The notes under the pieces are model-generated. The model ran no database searches and was not told the DNA's origin. It worked only from the letters and a program-made list of their open reading frames with translations. Below, piece by piece: positions 1 through 10,595 of a DNA stretch of 64,000 nucleotides. The stretch's first letter is position 1, and each line of letters starts with the position of its first letter. Location of the stretch: NCBI RefSeq assembly GCF_003598715.1, contig NZ_QZFU01000019.1, positions 620,001 through 684,000 of the forward strand, written 5' to 3'. The DNA is from Nocardia panacis (GTDB lineage: Bacteria > Actinomycetota > Actinomycetes > Mycobacteriales > Mycobacteriaceae). A program made the translations under genes and the position numbers.

Positions 1-596
1 GCCTCGACCGCCGCGTCGATGAGCGCGTTGCCGGGACCGGTGTCGAAGGCGACGGGCGGATCGCCGAGCACGGTCGCGTTGGCGATGCCGCCGATATTCA
101 GCGCGGCGGCGCGGCCCGGCCGACCGCGCAGCCACAGCGCGTCGAACAGCGCGACCAGCGGCGCGCCCTGCCCGCCCGCCGCGATATCGCGGGAACGGAA
201 GTCGCTGACCACGCTCGCACCGGTGCGTTGCGCGATCCACGCGGGCTGACCGAGTTGCAGGGTGCCGCGCACCGCGCCTTCCTCGACCCAGTGGTAGACG
301 GTCTGCCCGTGCGATGCGACGAGATCGACAGTGCCACCGAAGAATTCGTCCATGGCCGCCCCAGCGGCCGCGGCGAACGCCTGCCCGATCGCGGTGTCGA
401 GGCGGCACACGGTGGCCATGTCCAGCGCGGCGGGCGGTAGCGCGGCAATCAGTTCCGCGCGCAGCTCATCGGCGTAGGGCAGACTCGTCCGACCCGCGGT
501 GCGGACCTCGATCGCGTTGTCCCGCAACGAGATCTCCGCGCCGACCGCATCGATCGCATCGTGCGAGGTGCCCGACATCAACCCGATGACGCGCAC
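1..596 (-). CDS. anmK: Anhydro-N-acetylmuramic acid kinase, 3' part outside window
   Basis: Only the first ~198 codons are present. AnmK phosphorylates and hydrolyses 1,6-anhydro-MurNAc to MurNAc-6-phosphate during cell-wall recycling in the cytoplasm. The N-terminus reads V-R-V-I-GLMSGTSHDAIDAV, the phosphate-binding signature of the family (canonical GLMSGTSxDGID). Further on LVASHGQTVYHW and ALNIGGIANATVL match the conserved ASKHA-fold blocks of AnmK. The GTG start at 596 overlaps the stop of the upstream transporter (TAGTG), so the two are translationally coupled. The family is certain; the C-terminus lies outside the window. An alternative start is unlikely because the family begins immediately before the GLMSGTS motif. 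Confidence 0.9.
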   Translation of the reverse strand, partial: MRVIGLMSGTSHDAIDAVGAEISLRDNAIEVRTAGRTSLPYADELRAELIAALPPAALDMATVCRLDTAIGQAFAAAAGAAMDEFFGGTVDLVASHGQTVYHWVEEGAVRGTLQLGQPAWIAQRTGASVVSDFRSRDIAAGGQGAPLVALFDALWLRGRPGRAAALNIGGIANATVLGDPPVAFDTGPGNALIDAAVE

Positions 597-2122
597 TAGG
601 CCACCACCCGTGCCGGTTCGGACGCCGGTCGCGGCGCGGGATGCAGCAGGCTGGATATCCCGCCGACCAGTAGCGTCACCAGGACGCCGATCGGCACCAA
701 CCACTGTGCGGCGATACCCTTTTGGACCATCTTCCCGGCCACCTCCACATCGACCTTTACCACCCGCACCACGAAGGTCATCACGAGCACCGTGACGATG
801 AAAGCCACCACCGCGTCGAACTGGTTGGCGCGCTTGATCAGTCGACCCAGCAGGAACGCGCCCAGCAGCGCGCCGTAGGTGTAGCCCGCGATGGTCAGCG
901 CCGTCAGGTAGACATTGCCCGCGGTGGAACTGAAGCCCATGGCGAACAGTGCCATCAGCACCGCCCACACCAGCGTCATCACCCTGGCCAGGCGCAGCAT
1001 CGCGTCATCGTCCAAGCCGCGGCGGGAGAAGCTGCGAATGATGTCGGCCACCGTGGAATTGGCCATCGAGTTCAGTGCCGAGGACAGCGAACCCATTGCC
1101 GCGCCGAGGATTCCGGCGACCAGCAGACCCGAGATCACCACCGGCAGACCGTGCAGGATGAAGTTGGGGTAGAGGCTGTCGGCGCTGGTCAGTCCGAGTT
1201 CCTTGGCCGACTTGCCGCCGTTGTAGGACCACAGCAGCGCGCCGACCAGCGAGAAGGCCGCGAACTGGATGGCGATGAAGATTCCGGAGCCGATCATGGC
1301 CTTCTGGCTCTCGCGCAGCGTGCGGGTGGCCAGGATGCGCTGCACGATCAACTGGTCCGAGCCGTGGGAGGCCATGGCGAAGATCGCACCGCCGATCACG
1401 GCGGTCGGCAGGGCGAAAGTGCTGGTGAGCACGTGGCCGAGGCCGAAATCGGTGTCGAGGAGCTTGAACTTGCCCGCGTCGAACGCCTGCGACCAGCCGG
1501 ACGCGCCGACATGTCCGGTGAGCACCGAGATGGCGATGATCGCGCCCACCAGGTAGAGGCCCATTTGCAGCGCGTCGGTCCAGATGACGGCCTTGATGCC
1601 GCCGAGGTAGGTGTAGACGACGGTGATCACCGTGAGCACCACGATGATGACGTTGTAGCCGACATTGAGTCCGAACTCGCTGAGCAGCAGCTTGATCGGG
1701 ATCGCCGAGGCGAACAGCCGCACGCCCTCGGCGAGCAGACGGGTGCCGACGAAGGTCACCGAGGCCACGCCCTGCAGGTAGCGACCGAATCGCACCTCGA
1801 GGTACTGGTAGGCGCTGACGAATCCGCCGCGCTTGTACAGCGGGATCAGCACGATGGCGACCACGGTGCGGCCGATGATGTAGCCGAAGGCCAGTTCGAC
1901 ATTGCCGAAGCCCTGGTCGGTGTAGGCGCCACCCGGAACCGAAATCACGGTCAGCACGCTGGTTTCGGTGGCCACCACCGAGAAACACACCGTCCACCAG
2001 GGCATTCGGCCCTCGCCGACGAAGTAGTCGCTACTCGATTTCTGTTTTCCGGACAGGCGTAGCCCGATCCACGCCACCACGACGAGGTAGACGACTATGA
2101 CGGCGAGATTGAGTGCGTTCAT
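596..2122 (-). CDS. Sodium:solute symporter (SSS family)
   Basis: A 508-residue membrane protein with about 13 predicted hydrophobic helices. It opens with an outward N-terminal helix and the SSS hallmark block from residue ~30 (SSSDYFVGEGRMPWW), then SVVATETSVLTVISVPG and YQYLEVRFG, typical of sialic-acid and sugar members of the solute:sodium symporter family. It sits between a BadF-type amino-sugar kinase upstream (63-bp gap) and anmK downstream (1-bp overlap). It therefore probably imports MurNAc, anhydro-MurNAc or another amino sugar. The substrate is inferred only from neighbours. The ATG start at 2122 fits the first membrane helix. Confidence 0.88.
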   Translation of the reverse strand: MNALNLAVIVVYLVVVAWIGLRLSGKQKSSSDYFVGEGRMPWWTVCFSVVATETSVLTVISVPGGAYTDQGFGNVELAFGYIIGRTVVAIVLIPLYKRGGFVSAYQYLEVRFGRYLQGVASVTFVGTRLLAEGVRLFASAIPIKLLLSEFGLNVGYNVIIVVLTVITVVYTYLGGIKAVIWTDALQMGLYLVGAIIAISVLTGHVGASGWSQAFDAGKFKLLDTDFGLGHVLTSTFALPTAVIGGAIFAMASHGSDQLIVQRILATRTLRESQKAMIGSGIFIAIQFAAFSLVGALLWSYNGGKSAKELGLTSADSLYPNFILHGLPVVISGLLVAGILGAAMGSLSSALNSMANSTVADIIRSFSRRGLDDDAMLRLARVMTLVWAVLMALFAMGFSSTAGNVYLTALTIAGYTYGALLGAFLLGRLIKRANQFDAVVAFIVTVLVMTFVVRVVKVDVEVAGKMVQKGIAAQWLVPIGVLVTLLVGGISSLLHPAPRPASEPARVVA

Positions 2123-2185
2123 CGCGACTCCCGGTGATACAGCGAACCAATGCGCAAGTAAGTGTCAGCGTCATCACATGTTCTG

Positions 2186-3121
2186 TCAATAATTGTTAGG
2201 AAATCGGTCGACCAAGGTTTCCAAAGCGGTCGACCGGTCGACGGCCAATAGTGCCGCCCCCTCCAGCGGGCCGCCGAGGGCCGAGCGCCGCTCGATCAGC
2301 GACGCGATCCCATCGTCCAGCGGATCCAGCAGCGGCGCACCGAGATTCACCAAACCGCCGGTGATCGCGTACGGAACCGGAGGCAGCAGACCCGAGCGCA
2401 CCACCGCCGCGCGCACCGTACGGGCCAGCGAACGGCCCGCCGCCGCCATGATGTCGGCGGCGACCTCGTCGCGGTCGGCCTCCGCCGCGACCAGCGGCGC
2501 GAACCTGGCCGCAATCAATGTCGGATTCTCTTGCTGCCCAAGGAATTTCGGTAGATCATCGGGCTGGGCCGCGTACAGCTCCGCCATCTTCTCCGACAGC
2601 GTCGTCGCCGGACCGCGACCGTCGTGCGCGCGCAACACCGCCCGCAGACCCTCCGCACCGATCCAGCCGCCACCGCCTTCATCGCCCAGCAGCGGACCCC
2701 AACCGTCAACCCTGGTAAACCGCCCCGCCGCGTCCACCGCCGTCGCCACCGCCCCCGTCCCCGCCGCGAGCACCACACCCGCCGACCCACCCAGCGCCCC
2801 CGCATGGGCGGTCACCGCATCCGAGGTCACCGCGACCTGCGCCACCCCAGGCAGATCCGCCAACCGCCGCGCGAGCTCCCGCGCACCCTCCGGTGCGGCG
2901 ACCGCACCCGCCGCCCCCACCCCCAACGCGAATCCGCCCTCCCGAACACCTATTTCGGCGACAACGGACCGTATCGCCCCCTCCGCCGCCGCCACGCCAC
3001 CCGCATACGCCAACCCCGGCGTACCCGCCGCCTCGGCATACCCCCGCTGAACCCCCGCCTCCCGAAACGACCCCCGACACCCGGTTTTCCCGAGGTCGAC
3101 GGCAACCACCAGCCTGATCAT
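2186..3121 (-). CDS. BadF/BadG-type N-acetylglucosamine (amino-sugar) kinase
   Basis: A 311-residue ASKHA-fold kinase. Residues 9-14 DLGKTG form the phosphate-1 loop, AAGTGAVATAV the phosphate-2 region, and GWGPLLGDEGGGGWIG is the signature of N-acetylglucosamine kinase/BadF proteins. It should phosphorylate GlcNAc or MurNAc with ATP in the cytoplasm. Start: ATG at 3121 preceded by AAGGA at a 7-nt distance. An open frame extends 16 codons upstream, but it lacks a comparable Shine-Dalgarno and adds unrelated sequence. It is the first gene of the kinase-transporter-anmK operon. No MurQ etherase is visible, so the onward route of MurNAc-6-P cannot be seen here. Confidence 0.85.
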   Translation of the reverse strand: MIRLVVAVDLGKTGCRGSFREAGVQRGYAEAAGTPGLAYAGGVAAAEGAIRSVVAEIGVREGGFALGVGAAGAVAAPEGARELARRLADLPGVAQVAVTSDAVTAHAGALGGSAGVVLAAGTGAVATAVDAAGRFTRVDGWGPLLGDEGGGGWIGAEGLRAVLRAHDGRGPATTLSEKMAELYAAQPDDLPKFLGQQENPTLIAARFAPLVAAEADRDEVAADIMAAAGRSLARTVRAAVVRSGLLPPVPYAITGGLVNLGAPLLDPLDDGIASLIERRSALGGPLEGAALLAVDRSTALETLVDRFPNNY

Positions 3122-3323
3122 GGGCAGATCCTTACACCACGACCCACACCACCGTTGCAGTCCGCGCACCGAATCGCGGCCCCCTCGACCCTATCGGCGA
3201 CCACTGATCACCAGGTCAGCGCGGTAGGATCGCACCATCATGTGACCTGACCCACAGTTCTTCCCCTCGGCCTCGACTCGCCCCTTCGAGGCCGGGTTTA
3301 CCCGCACCCGCCGACGACAGATC

Positions 3324-3353
3324 GGCCCGGCTCTCGATAGCGAGAACCGGGCC
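3324..3353 (-). terminator. Hairpin after the flavin monooxygenase gene
   Basis: Arms GGCCCGGCTCTCG (3324-3336) and CGAGAACCGGGCC (3341-3353) pair over 13 bp with one mismatch and a 4-nt loop. It lies 22 bp beyond the stop of the minus-strand monooxygenase and separates it from the amino-sugar operon. There is no clear U-run, as is common in high-GC actinobacteria. Confidence 0.6.
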
Positions 3354-3374
3354 GCGCGCCGGAGGGCCGGGCGG

Positions 3375-4562
3375 TCAGTGTGCCGGCAATGGATCCTGGC
3401 CGAGGAAGCGTTGCCCGCTATCCGCTCCGGTGCGCACGGCGGAGAAGCCGTAGTCGATCATGTCGCGTTCGTAGTCGTGCAGAGCGGTGCGGAGTTCGCG
3501 GCCGCCTGCCGCGGCGGTGAGGGCGTCGGCCAGGTTGGCGGCATCGCGCAGGGCGGTGCAGGCCCCGGATCCGGATGCGGGGCTCATGGCGTGGATGGCG
3601 TCACCGAGCAGCGTGACCGGTGTGGTCGGCCAAGCCGGAACCGGCACACTGCTGCGCAGCGGTAGCGCGAACATGCTTTGCGGGTCACAGGCAGCGACCA
3701 TCCCGCGCACGCGGGGATGCCAGGTCCGCACCGCGTCGGTGACGATTTCGTGCAGCCGCTCACCGTCGAAGTCCCGCAACAGGTCTCGGGTGGGGCCGAA
3801 CCATTCACCGCGCGCTCCGAACGAACACGTCATGTAGTCCGATGCCGGCGGCAGCGCAGCCGGTCCGGGCAGCAGCCGAGCGGCCGCGGCGGCCGGGTGG
3901 TCCGGGAACTCCACCGGCGCGACACCCACGAACGAACCGTCCAGGCCGGTGATCATGGTGAACACGCCGAACATGGTGTGGTCGAACAACTCTCGCGTGC
4001 GATCGGTGAGCGGGATCGCACCGTAGAGCTGCCACACCCCGGTGTCGACGACCCTGGCGTGGGGCAGGTACTGCCGACGAACAACGGAGTTGATCCCGTC
4101 CGCTCCGACGAGGACATCGGCGGGTGCGATGTCACCGTCGGCAAGATGCACCGCGATCCGGCCACATCCTTCGAACTCGTAGCCGGAGACCGACTTTCCG
4201 AATACGACCATGTCCTCGATACCGGTGAGCAGGATCGCGCGCAGGGTCAGTCGGTCGACAGCGAGCGCGGGCTCGGCTGAATCCCGAACGAGCAGTTCGT
4301 TCAAATTCCGGTCGAGCAGCGTGAATCGCGACTTCGGAGTGCCAGCGGTGGCATGGAACAACTCCGTCAAACGCGGCGGCAGCAGCCGGTGCAGTGCATC
4401 TCGCGCGGAAGCGTCCAGATGCAATCGGTAGCCCTGCCGACGCGAATCCAGTGCGGTGTCCCGTTCGTACACGGTCGCGTTGATCCCTCGCTCGCGCAAT
4501 CCCTGCGCCAAGGCCAGCCCACCCAACCCGGCGCCCGCGATAGCGACAGTAAACGTTGACAT
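3375..4562 (-). CDS. FAD-dependent aromatic-ring-type monooxygenase
   Basis: A 395-residue class A flavoprotein monooxygenase of the PHBH/TetX-like group. Residues 10-15 GAGLGG give the dinucleotide-binding Rossmann loop. DVLVGADGINSVVRR is the DG motif that contacts FAD and NAD(P)H. TLLGDAIHAMSPASGSGAC is the GD motif binding the FAD ribityl chain. Such enzymes hydroxylate small aromatic or polyketide substrates, and the substrate here is unknown. The ATG at 4562 has a good AAGGGA Shine-Dalgarno. An in-frame extension to 4769 encodes Cys/Trp-rich residues that look non-coding. It is probably monocistronic, with a hairpin terminator downstream and 387 bp without a gene upstream. Confidence 0.85.
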   Translation of the reverse strand: MSTFTVAIAGAGLGGLALAQGLRERGINATVYERDTALDSRRQGYRLHLDASARDALHRLLPPRLTELFHATAGTPKSRFTLLDRNLNELLVRDSAEPALAVDRLTLRAILLTGIEDMVVFGKSVSGYEFEGCGRIAVHLADGDIAPADVLVGADGINSVVRRQYLPHARVVDTGVWQLYGAIPLTDRTRELFDHTMFGVFTMITGLDGSFVGVAPVEFPDHPAAAAARLLPGPAALPPASDYMTCSFGARGEWFGPTRDLLRDFDGERLHEIVTDAVRTWHPRVRGMVAACDPQSMFALPLRSSVPVPAWPTTPVTLLGDAIHAMSPASGSGACTALRDAANLADALTAAAGGRELRTALHDYERDMIDYGFSAVRTGADSGQRFLGQDPLPAH

Positions 4563-4949
4563 GACAAGTCCCTTCACATGCAGCATCAATGGAAGAGACG
4601 CACAGGTCGCACCCGATCCGGATACGGTGTTCAACGCTTGGATGTCGCCGGGACTAACCCATACCCGGCCCAGTCTTCGCACGTCCGAACGCCAGCATAG
4701 CCGGCAGGCGAACACATCCGCCACGCTCAGTACTACCCAGCCTTGGCACCCCTCAATGAACCGCCACACGCTCGGATCGCCACCCGCCGCTACGACGAGA
4801 TCGCGAAAGACAATCCGTCACAGTCGAATTCGATCCGCCGCGCTACGACGAGGAGAACAAGTGTCGGCGAGGCACGTGGCGCATCGCCGGACTCGGGCGC
4901 AGCACCGGTCCCATCAATGGCTTCGGTCCCGACATCGACCAGCCGGACC
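4563..4949. other. 387-bp intergenic region, no gene recognised
   Basis: The stretch lies between two co-oriented minus-strand genes. Open frames on both strands here have composition unlike the flanking genes and no ribosome binding site. It should carry the promoter of the monooxygenase (near 4600-4660) and the terminator of the GNAT-ThiF gene, but I cannot point to convincing -35/-10 elements or a stable hairpin. Confidence 0.4.
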
Positions 4950-6800
4950 CTATGTCCGCACCGCGCGGTCGGGGGCGAGCAGTTGGGCGAAGTCGACGTA
5001 GTACCGCCCGGAGGCGCACTGCTGTCCGAGCAGGATGCGGCGGGTGGTGTCGGTGATGAGCGCGCCGCCGAGGGCGACGTCGGCGGCGAGTTGGGGCCAA
5101 CTGGTGAGGGTGTGGCCGAGTTGGTCGAAGGAGGCGGCAAGGGCGGGGCTCAGACTGTCTTTGCCGCCGACGATTCGCAGGACCACCTGTAGTCGGTCGG
5201 CCGGGTTCATGGCGGCCACCCGCTCGGAGGACAGTTGGTCCAGGAGGCCGTGCAGTAGGGGGCGATCGGGTTCGAGGTCGAAGCGTTCGATATCGAGCAG
5301 GCCGCGGTCGCTGGTGTCCATCAGTACCGGAATTCGGTGTGCGCGAGCGTGTTCGCGAACGGCGAGTTTGATCGGCAGACTGTCGCACTCCTCGATCAGT
5401 ACATCGAGGCGGCCGGTCGGTCCGGCCAGGAAGGTATCCATATTCGTGTCATCGATCCCCGCGGGGAAGATCTCGATATCCAAATAGGGGTCGATCTCGA
5501 ACATCTGGCGCGCGCACGCCACCGCTTTGGGCACACCCAACTCGTGCACTCCGCACCGTAAACGGTTGAGGTTGGTGAGGGCGAGTTCGTCGTGGTCGGC
5601 GAGCCGGAACGCGCCGCCGACACCTTCGAGCGCCAGGGTCAGTGCCGCGCTGCTGCCCACCGACAGTCCCACGATACCGATTCGGCCGCAGAGTAATTCG
5701 CGCTGTCGCGAGCGCTCGATCTTGTCGCGATTGCGGTCGGTGCGCACCAGACGGAATTCGGTGCGGGGCAGTACGTGGACCAATCGGCCCGACCACGGAT
5801 ACCAGACCCAGGTGCCGTAGCGCCACAGCGGTGTGCCCGCTGTGTGGTCGGCGATCCGAGCTTCGAGTTCCGCACCGCCGCAGCGATGTTCGGGATCGCG
5901 GCAGCCGATGAGGTCGGCGAGTTGAGCGGTGATCGTATCGTGCGCCTCGCGCACCCGGCCCGAATCGAGCAGGTCGAGCAGCGCCGCCACGTCGTCGGAT
6001 CGCCGCATATCCAATAGAACCGGCTGCCAGGTCTCGCGATCAGGGGCTGCCGAGCTCCGCAAACCAGGCGGGATCTGGTGCGGCAGTGTCGATTCCGGGC
6101 GTTGCGCGGCCAGTTCGGGGAAGCGGTCACGCATCTCGGCGATCAGTCCGGAGTATTCGCTGGACTCGCCGGGGCGATGCACCAGGAGCACTACCTCACC
6201 GGTGTAGCGGGGAATGTAGCGGCGCGTCCCGTGCACCTCCCGGAACCCGAAGCGAGCGTGGAACTTGTCCTGGTCGTCCTCGGTGCCGGAGGTGCCGACC
6301 ATGAGGCGCGCACCGAGATGGTAGGCGGCCCCGATCGCCGCCGCGCTCAGCACCGTACCCAGTCCGAGGTTGCGTGCGCTGTGCTCCACCAGAACCCGGC
6401 TGTGCTCGAAAACCACCGTCCCGTCGACTCCTTGGCTGTCGAGGAATCGCTCATAGGCGGTGTCGCCGAGGTGTTCGCGGGAGTGGAAGGCCGAGGGCGT
6501 CAGCGGTGTCGCCAGCCGAACGTAGCCGAGCACGGGACCGTCCGCATCGGCGCGGGCCAGGAAATGCCAAGCGCCGTAATCCAATTCCTCGTCGTCGAGA
6601 TGCCTGCCGTCCGCGGTGCGGAACTCGGGCCGCCTGCCGTGATCGAAGATGACGCGCGCGCGCCACTGTCGGATCTCGGCGAGGATCTCCGTGTCGGCTC
6701 CGGGCTCCGGCGGCACCCGCAGAGCCGAAAGATGCCAGCGGCCGATCCGGTCCGACGCCGTGTTCGCCGCCGACGGCCGTCGCGGCCCGAATGTTCTCAT
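4950..6800 (-). CDS. GNAT-like domain fused to ThiF/E1-like adenylyltransferase domain
   Basis: A 616-residue two-domain cytoplasmic protein. Residues ~20-215 resemble an acetyltransferase/acyl-homoserine-lactone-synthase-like GNAT fold: VFEHSRVLVEHSARNLGLGTVLSAA gives the acetyl-CoA loop, followed by FHARFGFREV. After a ~110-residue linker, residues ~355-575 form a ThiF/MoeB/E1 Rossmann domain: GRIGIVGLSVGSSAALTLALEG for ATP binding, then DHDELALTNLNR, the conserved catalytic D-x-N-x-N-R element. The N-half/ThiF layout resembles mycobacterial Rv1355c (MoeY), but the nitroreductase-like tail I associate with that family is absent; the protein ends shortly after the ThiF fold. Start: ATG 6800 with GGAGAGG 10 nt upstream; an in-frame ATG at 6836 is possible. 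No ThiS/MoaD-type or Ubl carrier gene is adjacent. Confidence 0.75.
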   Translation of the reverse strand: MRTFGPRRPSAANTASDRIGRWHLSALRVPPEPGADTEILAEIRQWRARVIFDHGRRPEFRTADGRHLDDEELDYGAWHFLARADADGPVLGYVRLATPLTPSAFHSREHLGDTAYERFLDSQGVDGTVVFEHSRVLVEHSARNLGLGTVLSAAAIGAAYHLGARLMVGTSGTEDDQDKFHARFGFREVHGTRRYIPRYTGEVVLLVHRPGESSEYSGLIAEMRDRFPELAAQRPESTLPHQIPPGLRSSAAPDRETWQPVLLDMRRSDDVAALLDLLDSGRVREAHDTITAQLADLIGCRDPEHRCGGAELEARIADHTAGTPLWRYGTWVWYPWSGRLVHVLPRTEFRLVRTDRNRDKIERSRQRELLCGRIGIVGLSVGSSAALTLALEGVGGAFRLADHDELALTNLNRLRCGVHELGVPKAVACARQMFEIDPYLDIEIFPAGIDDTNMDTFLAGPTGRLDVLIEECDSLPIKLAVREHARAHRIPVLMDTSDRGLLDIERFDLEPDRPLLHGLLDQLSSERVAAMNPADRLQVVLRIVGGKDSLSPALAASFDQLGHTLTSWPQLAADVALGGALITDTTRRILLGQQCASGRYYVDFAQLLAPDRAVRT

Positions 6801-6945
6801 CGCTTGGTTGCCTCTCCGAACATGGCTGAACCACAAGGGTTTCGACAGCAGCAGCGAGATGCACCCGACTGCTGCGCAATGGTTCGAAGGCCGGCGCGGA
6901 CAGCCCTACGGCGCAGAGATTACCGGTCGCCGGACCTGAAGTCAG

Positions 6946-6959
6946 CCGATCGCGATCGG
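6946..6959. promoter_or_regulatory. 14-bp perfect palindrome
   Basis: CCGATCGCGATCGG is a perfect dyad in the short gap between the MFS gene stop (6969) and the GNAT-ThiF start. It could be an operator for the latter. No regulator is assignable. Confidence 0.25.
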
Positions 6960-6968
6960 ACCGAAGCC

Positions 6969-8169
6969 CTAGCGGTCCACCACCTCATCGCTTGCCGCCC
7001 GCCGACGCAGCGGTTCGGGCGCCGCGATCCACACCAGCGCGGCGAGGGCCAGCAAACCGCCGGTCAGGCCCAAAGCCAGTCCGTACGAGGACTTCTGCGC
7101 GACGAATCCGATCAGGACGGGTCCGAGGACGGTCCCGAAGTCGGCCGACATCTGAAAACCCGCGAGCAGCGGTCCACCTCGGGCGCGCGGCCCGATGATG
7201 TCGGCGACCGCGGCCTGCTGGGTGGGGGTGAACATGCCCGCGCCGACACCCGAGACGAAGGAGGTGGCCAGCAGCAGCCACAGTTCGGTTGCGAACCCCA
7301 TACCGGCGGTGCCCGCCGCGCAGATCAGCGATCCGATGATGAGGAATGGTTTGCGCCCGTAGCGATCCGAGAGGCGCCCCGCCGTGAACAACACCGCCAC
7401 ATTCCCGGCCGCGAAGACGGTCAGGGCGATCCCCGCCATACCGGGCGACTGCCCGAGCACCTCCACCACGAGTAGCGGCACCAGCGCCATGCGCACCCCG
7501 AAGATGGCGACCCCGTTGGCGAAGTTGGACAGCAGCACGGCCCGGTACTCGGGGAGCGCCAAGCCATCGGTGAAGCTGATCAGTCGCATCTCGGCGCCCG
7601 ATTCGGGTGCGGCGAGCGTCGAATTCCGCAGGCTCACATAGACAACGGCGGCCGCGATGAGCAGCGCCACCGCGTAGATGGCGAACGGCGCGCGCAACCC
7701 GAGCCCGGCCAGCGCCCCACCGACGAGCGGCCCGCTGATCGACCCGATCAGGAAGCTCGACGACCACAGCCCGGAGACCCGCCCCCTTTGCTGCTGCGGT
7801 GAGAGCCGAATCACCAGTGCCAGTGAGGATACGGTGAACATGGTCGACCCGATGCCGCCCGCCGACCGTAAAACCAGTAGCTGCCAATAACTTTGCGCCA
7901 ATGCGCTGGCCCCGGTGGACAGTGCCACGATGAGCAGCCCACCGAGGTAGACCCACCGCTCCCCCAACCGCTGCACCAGCCGCCCGCTCACGGGAGCGAA
8001 CACCAACCGCATCAGCGCGAACGCCGAGACGATGGCCGATGCGGCGGCGACCCCCACCCCGAAACTGCGCGCGTATTGCGGCAGCACCGGTGAGACGAGC
8101 CCGAATCCGATGGCGACGATGAAGGCGGCCCCGACCAGCACCCAGATCTCGCCGGGCAGGGCCGAGGTT

Positions 8170-8183
<14 letters not shown>
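6969..8183 (-). CDS. MFS transporter, DHA1-like (12 TM)
   Basis: A 404-residue major facilitator protein with 12 predicted helices. Motif A-like loops are seen after TM2 (GRLVQRLGERW) and, repeated, after TM8 (GRLSDRYGRKPFL). Motif C-like glycine-rich sequence SGPLVGGALAGLG is in TM5. The likely role is efflux of a small hydrophobic compound or sugar; the substrate is unknown. Its GTG start at 8183 lies inside the end of the phosphoglucomutase gene (14-bp overlap), so translation is probably coupled. It ends the fluC-pgm operon. Confidence 0.85.
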
Positions 8184-9816
<1,633 letters not shown>

Positions 9817-9863
9817 GCTCGCGTCTCCCTGCCTTATCGGTTGCGCCCTGCTCGTCATCAGGA

Positions 9864-10226
9864 TCATGTCCCCAACCATTCGGTCACGGACGCGGCGGCG
9901 TACACCGCGGCCAGGCTGGCGGCAACGCTGACAACCACATTGCCGACGGCGTATCGGTACGCCTGCTCGGCGATCAGCCGAACGGTCTCGTAGCCGAAGG
10001 TGCTGAACGTGGTCAGCGCACCGCAGAAGCCGGTGCCCAGGAGTGCGAGCAGTCTGCTGTCCGCGTGTGCGCCGATCAATCCGCCGAGCAACGCCGAACC
10101 GACAATGTTAACGGTCAACGTCCCCAGCGGCAGCATCGATCGGGTGCGCGCGAGCACGGCACGATCGAGCAGGTATCGGATCGGCGCGCCGAGCATGCCG
10201 CCGACGAGCACCAGCGCCACCGTCAT
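9864..10226 (-). CDS. crcB: Fluoride channel subunit FluC/CrcB (second copy)
   Basis: A 120-residue, four-helix membrane protein. It carries the FluC signatures GAPIRYLLDR in the first helix (conserved Arg), LGTLTVNIVGSALLG (conserved Asn of the TM2 pore region) and GFCGALTTFSTFGYET (the TTFSTF track lining the F- pore). It exports fluoride that enters as HF. Gram-positive and actinobacterial genomes often encode two different subunits that pair as a heterodimer, and the second subunit is two genes upstream. The ATG at 10226 overlaps the DUF190 stop by 4 bp (ATGA). Confidence 0.93.
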   Translation of the reverse strand: MTVALVLVGGMLGAPIRYLLDRAVLARTRSMLPLGTLTVNIVGSALLGGLIGAHADSRLLALLGTGFCGALTTFSTFGYETVRLIAEQAYRYAVGNVVVSVAASLAAVYAAASVTEWLGT

Positions 10227-10570
10227 CTGACCGCCCCGAGCCATACCTCGACCGGGGAGAGTGCGACATTCACCGCCGCGAACAGGTCGGCATTGTCGGT
10301 GACGAAGGCGCGCAGCCTGGCGGTCTCGTCGACGACCATCACCATGACCGGGAGATGGTCGGCCAGGTCGAGGATGCGGCTGGTGTGGATGCGCGAGGAG
10401 GAACCGTAGCCCTCCACGCCGCGCCACACACTGGCCCCGGCCAGGCCGTAATCCCTGGCCCTGGTCACGATTTCGTGGTAGAGCGGCCTGTGCTGCCACT
10501 TGTCGTCCTCGTCCAGCAGTACGGTCAGTCGGGCCGCCGACTGCCATTCGCCGACCGGTGTCGCACCCAT
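10223..10570 (-). CDS. DUF190 (PII-like) protein
   Basis: A 115-residue soluble protein matching DUF190: RLTVLLDEDDKWQHRPLYHEIVTRARDYGLAGASVWRGVEGYG, SRIHTSRILDLADHLPVMVMVVD, and a C-terminal strand. (Segments are given as motif blocks at residues ~14-56 and ~58-80.) The family has a PII-like ferredoxin fold and is repeatedly found next to crcB/fluC genes, as here, sandwiched between two of them. A regulatory or sensor role for fluoride export is inferred from that association. The ATG at 10570 follows AAGGGGG. Confidence 0.88.
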   Translation of the reverse strand: MGATPVGEWQSAARLTVLLDEDDKWQHRPLYHEIVTRARDYGLAGASVWRGVEGYGSSSRIHTSRILDLADHLPVMVMVVDETARLRAFVTDNADLFAAVNVALSPVEVWLGAVR

Positions 10571-10595
10571 CGCCTGACCCCCTTCCGTCGCGCCG

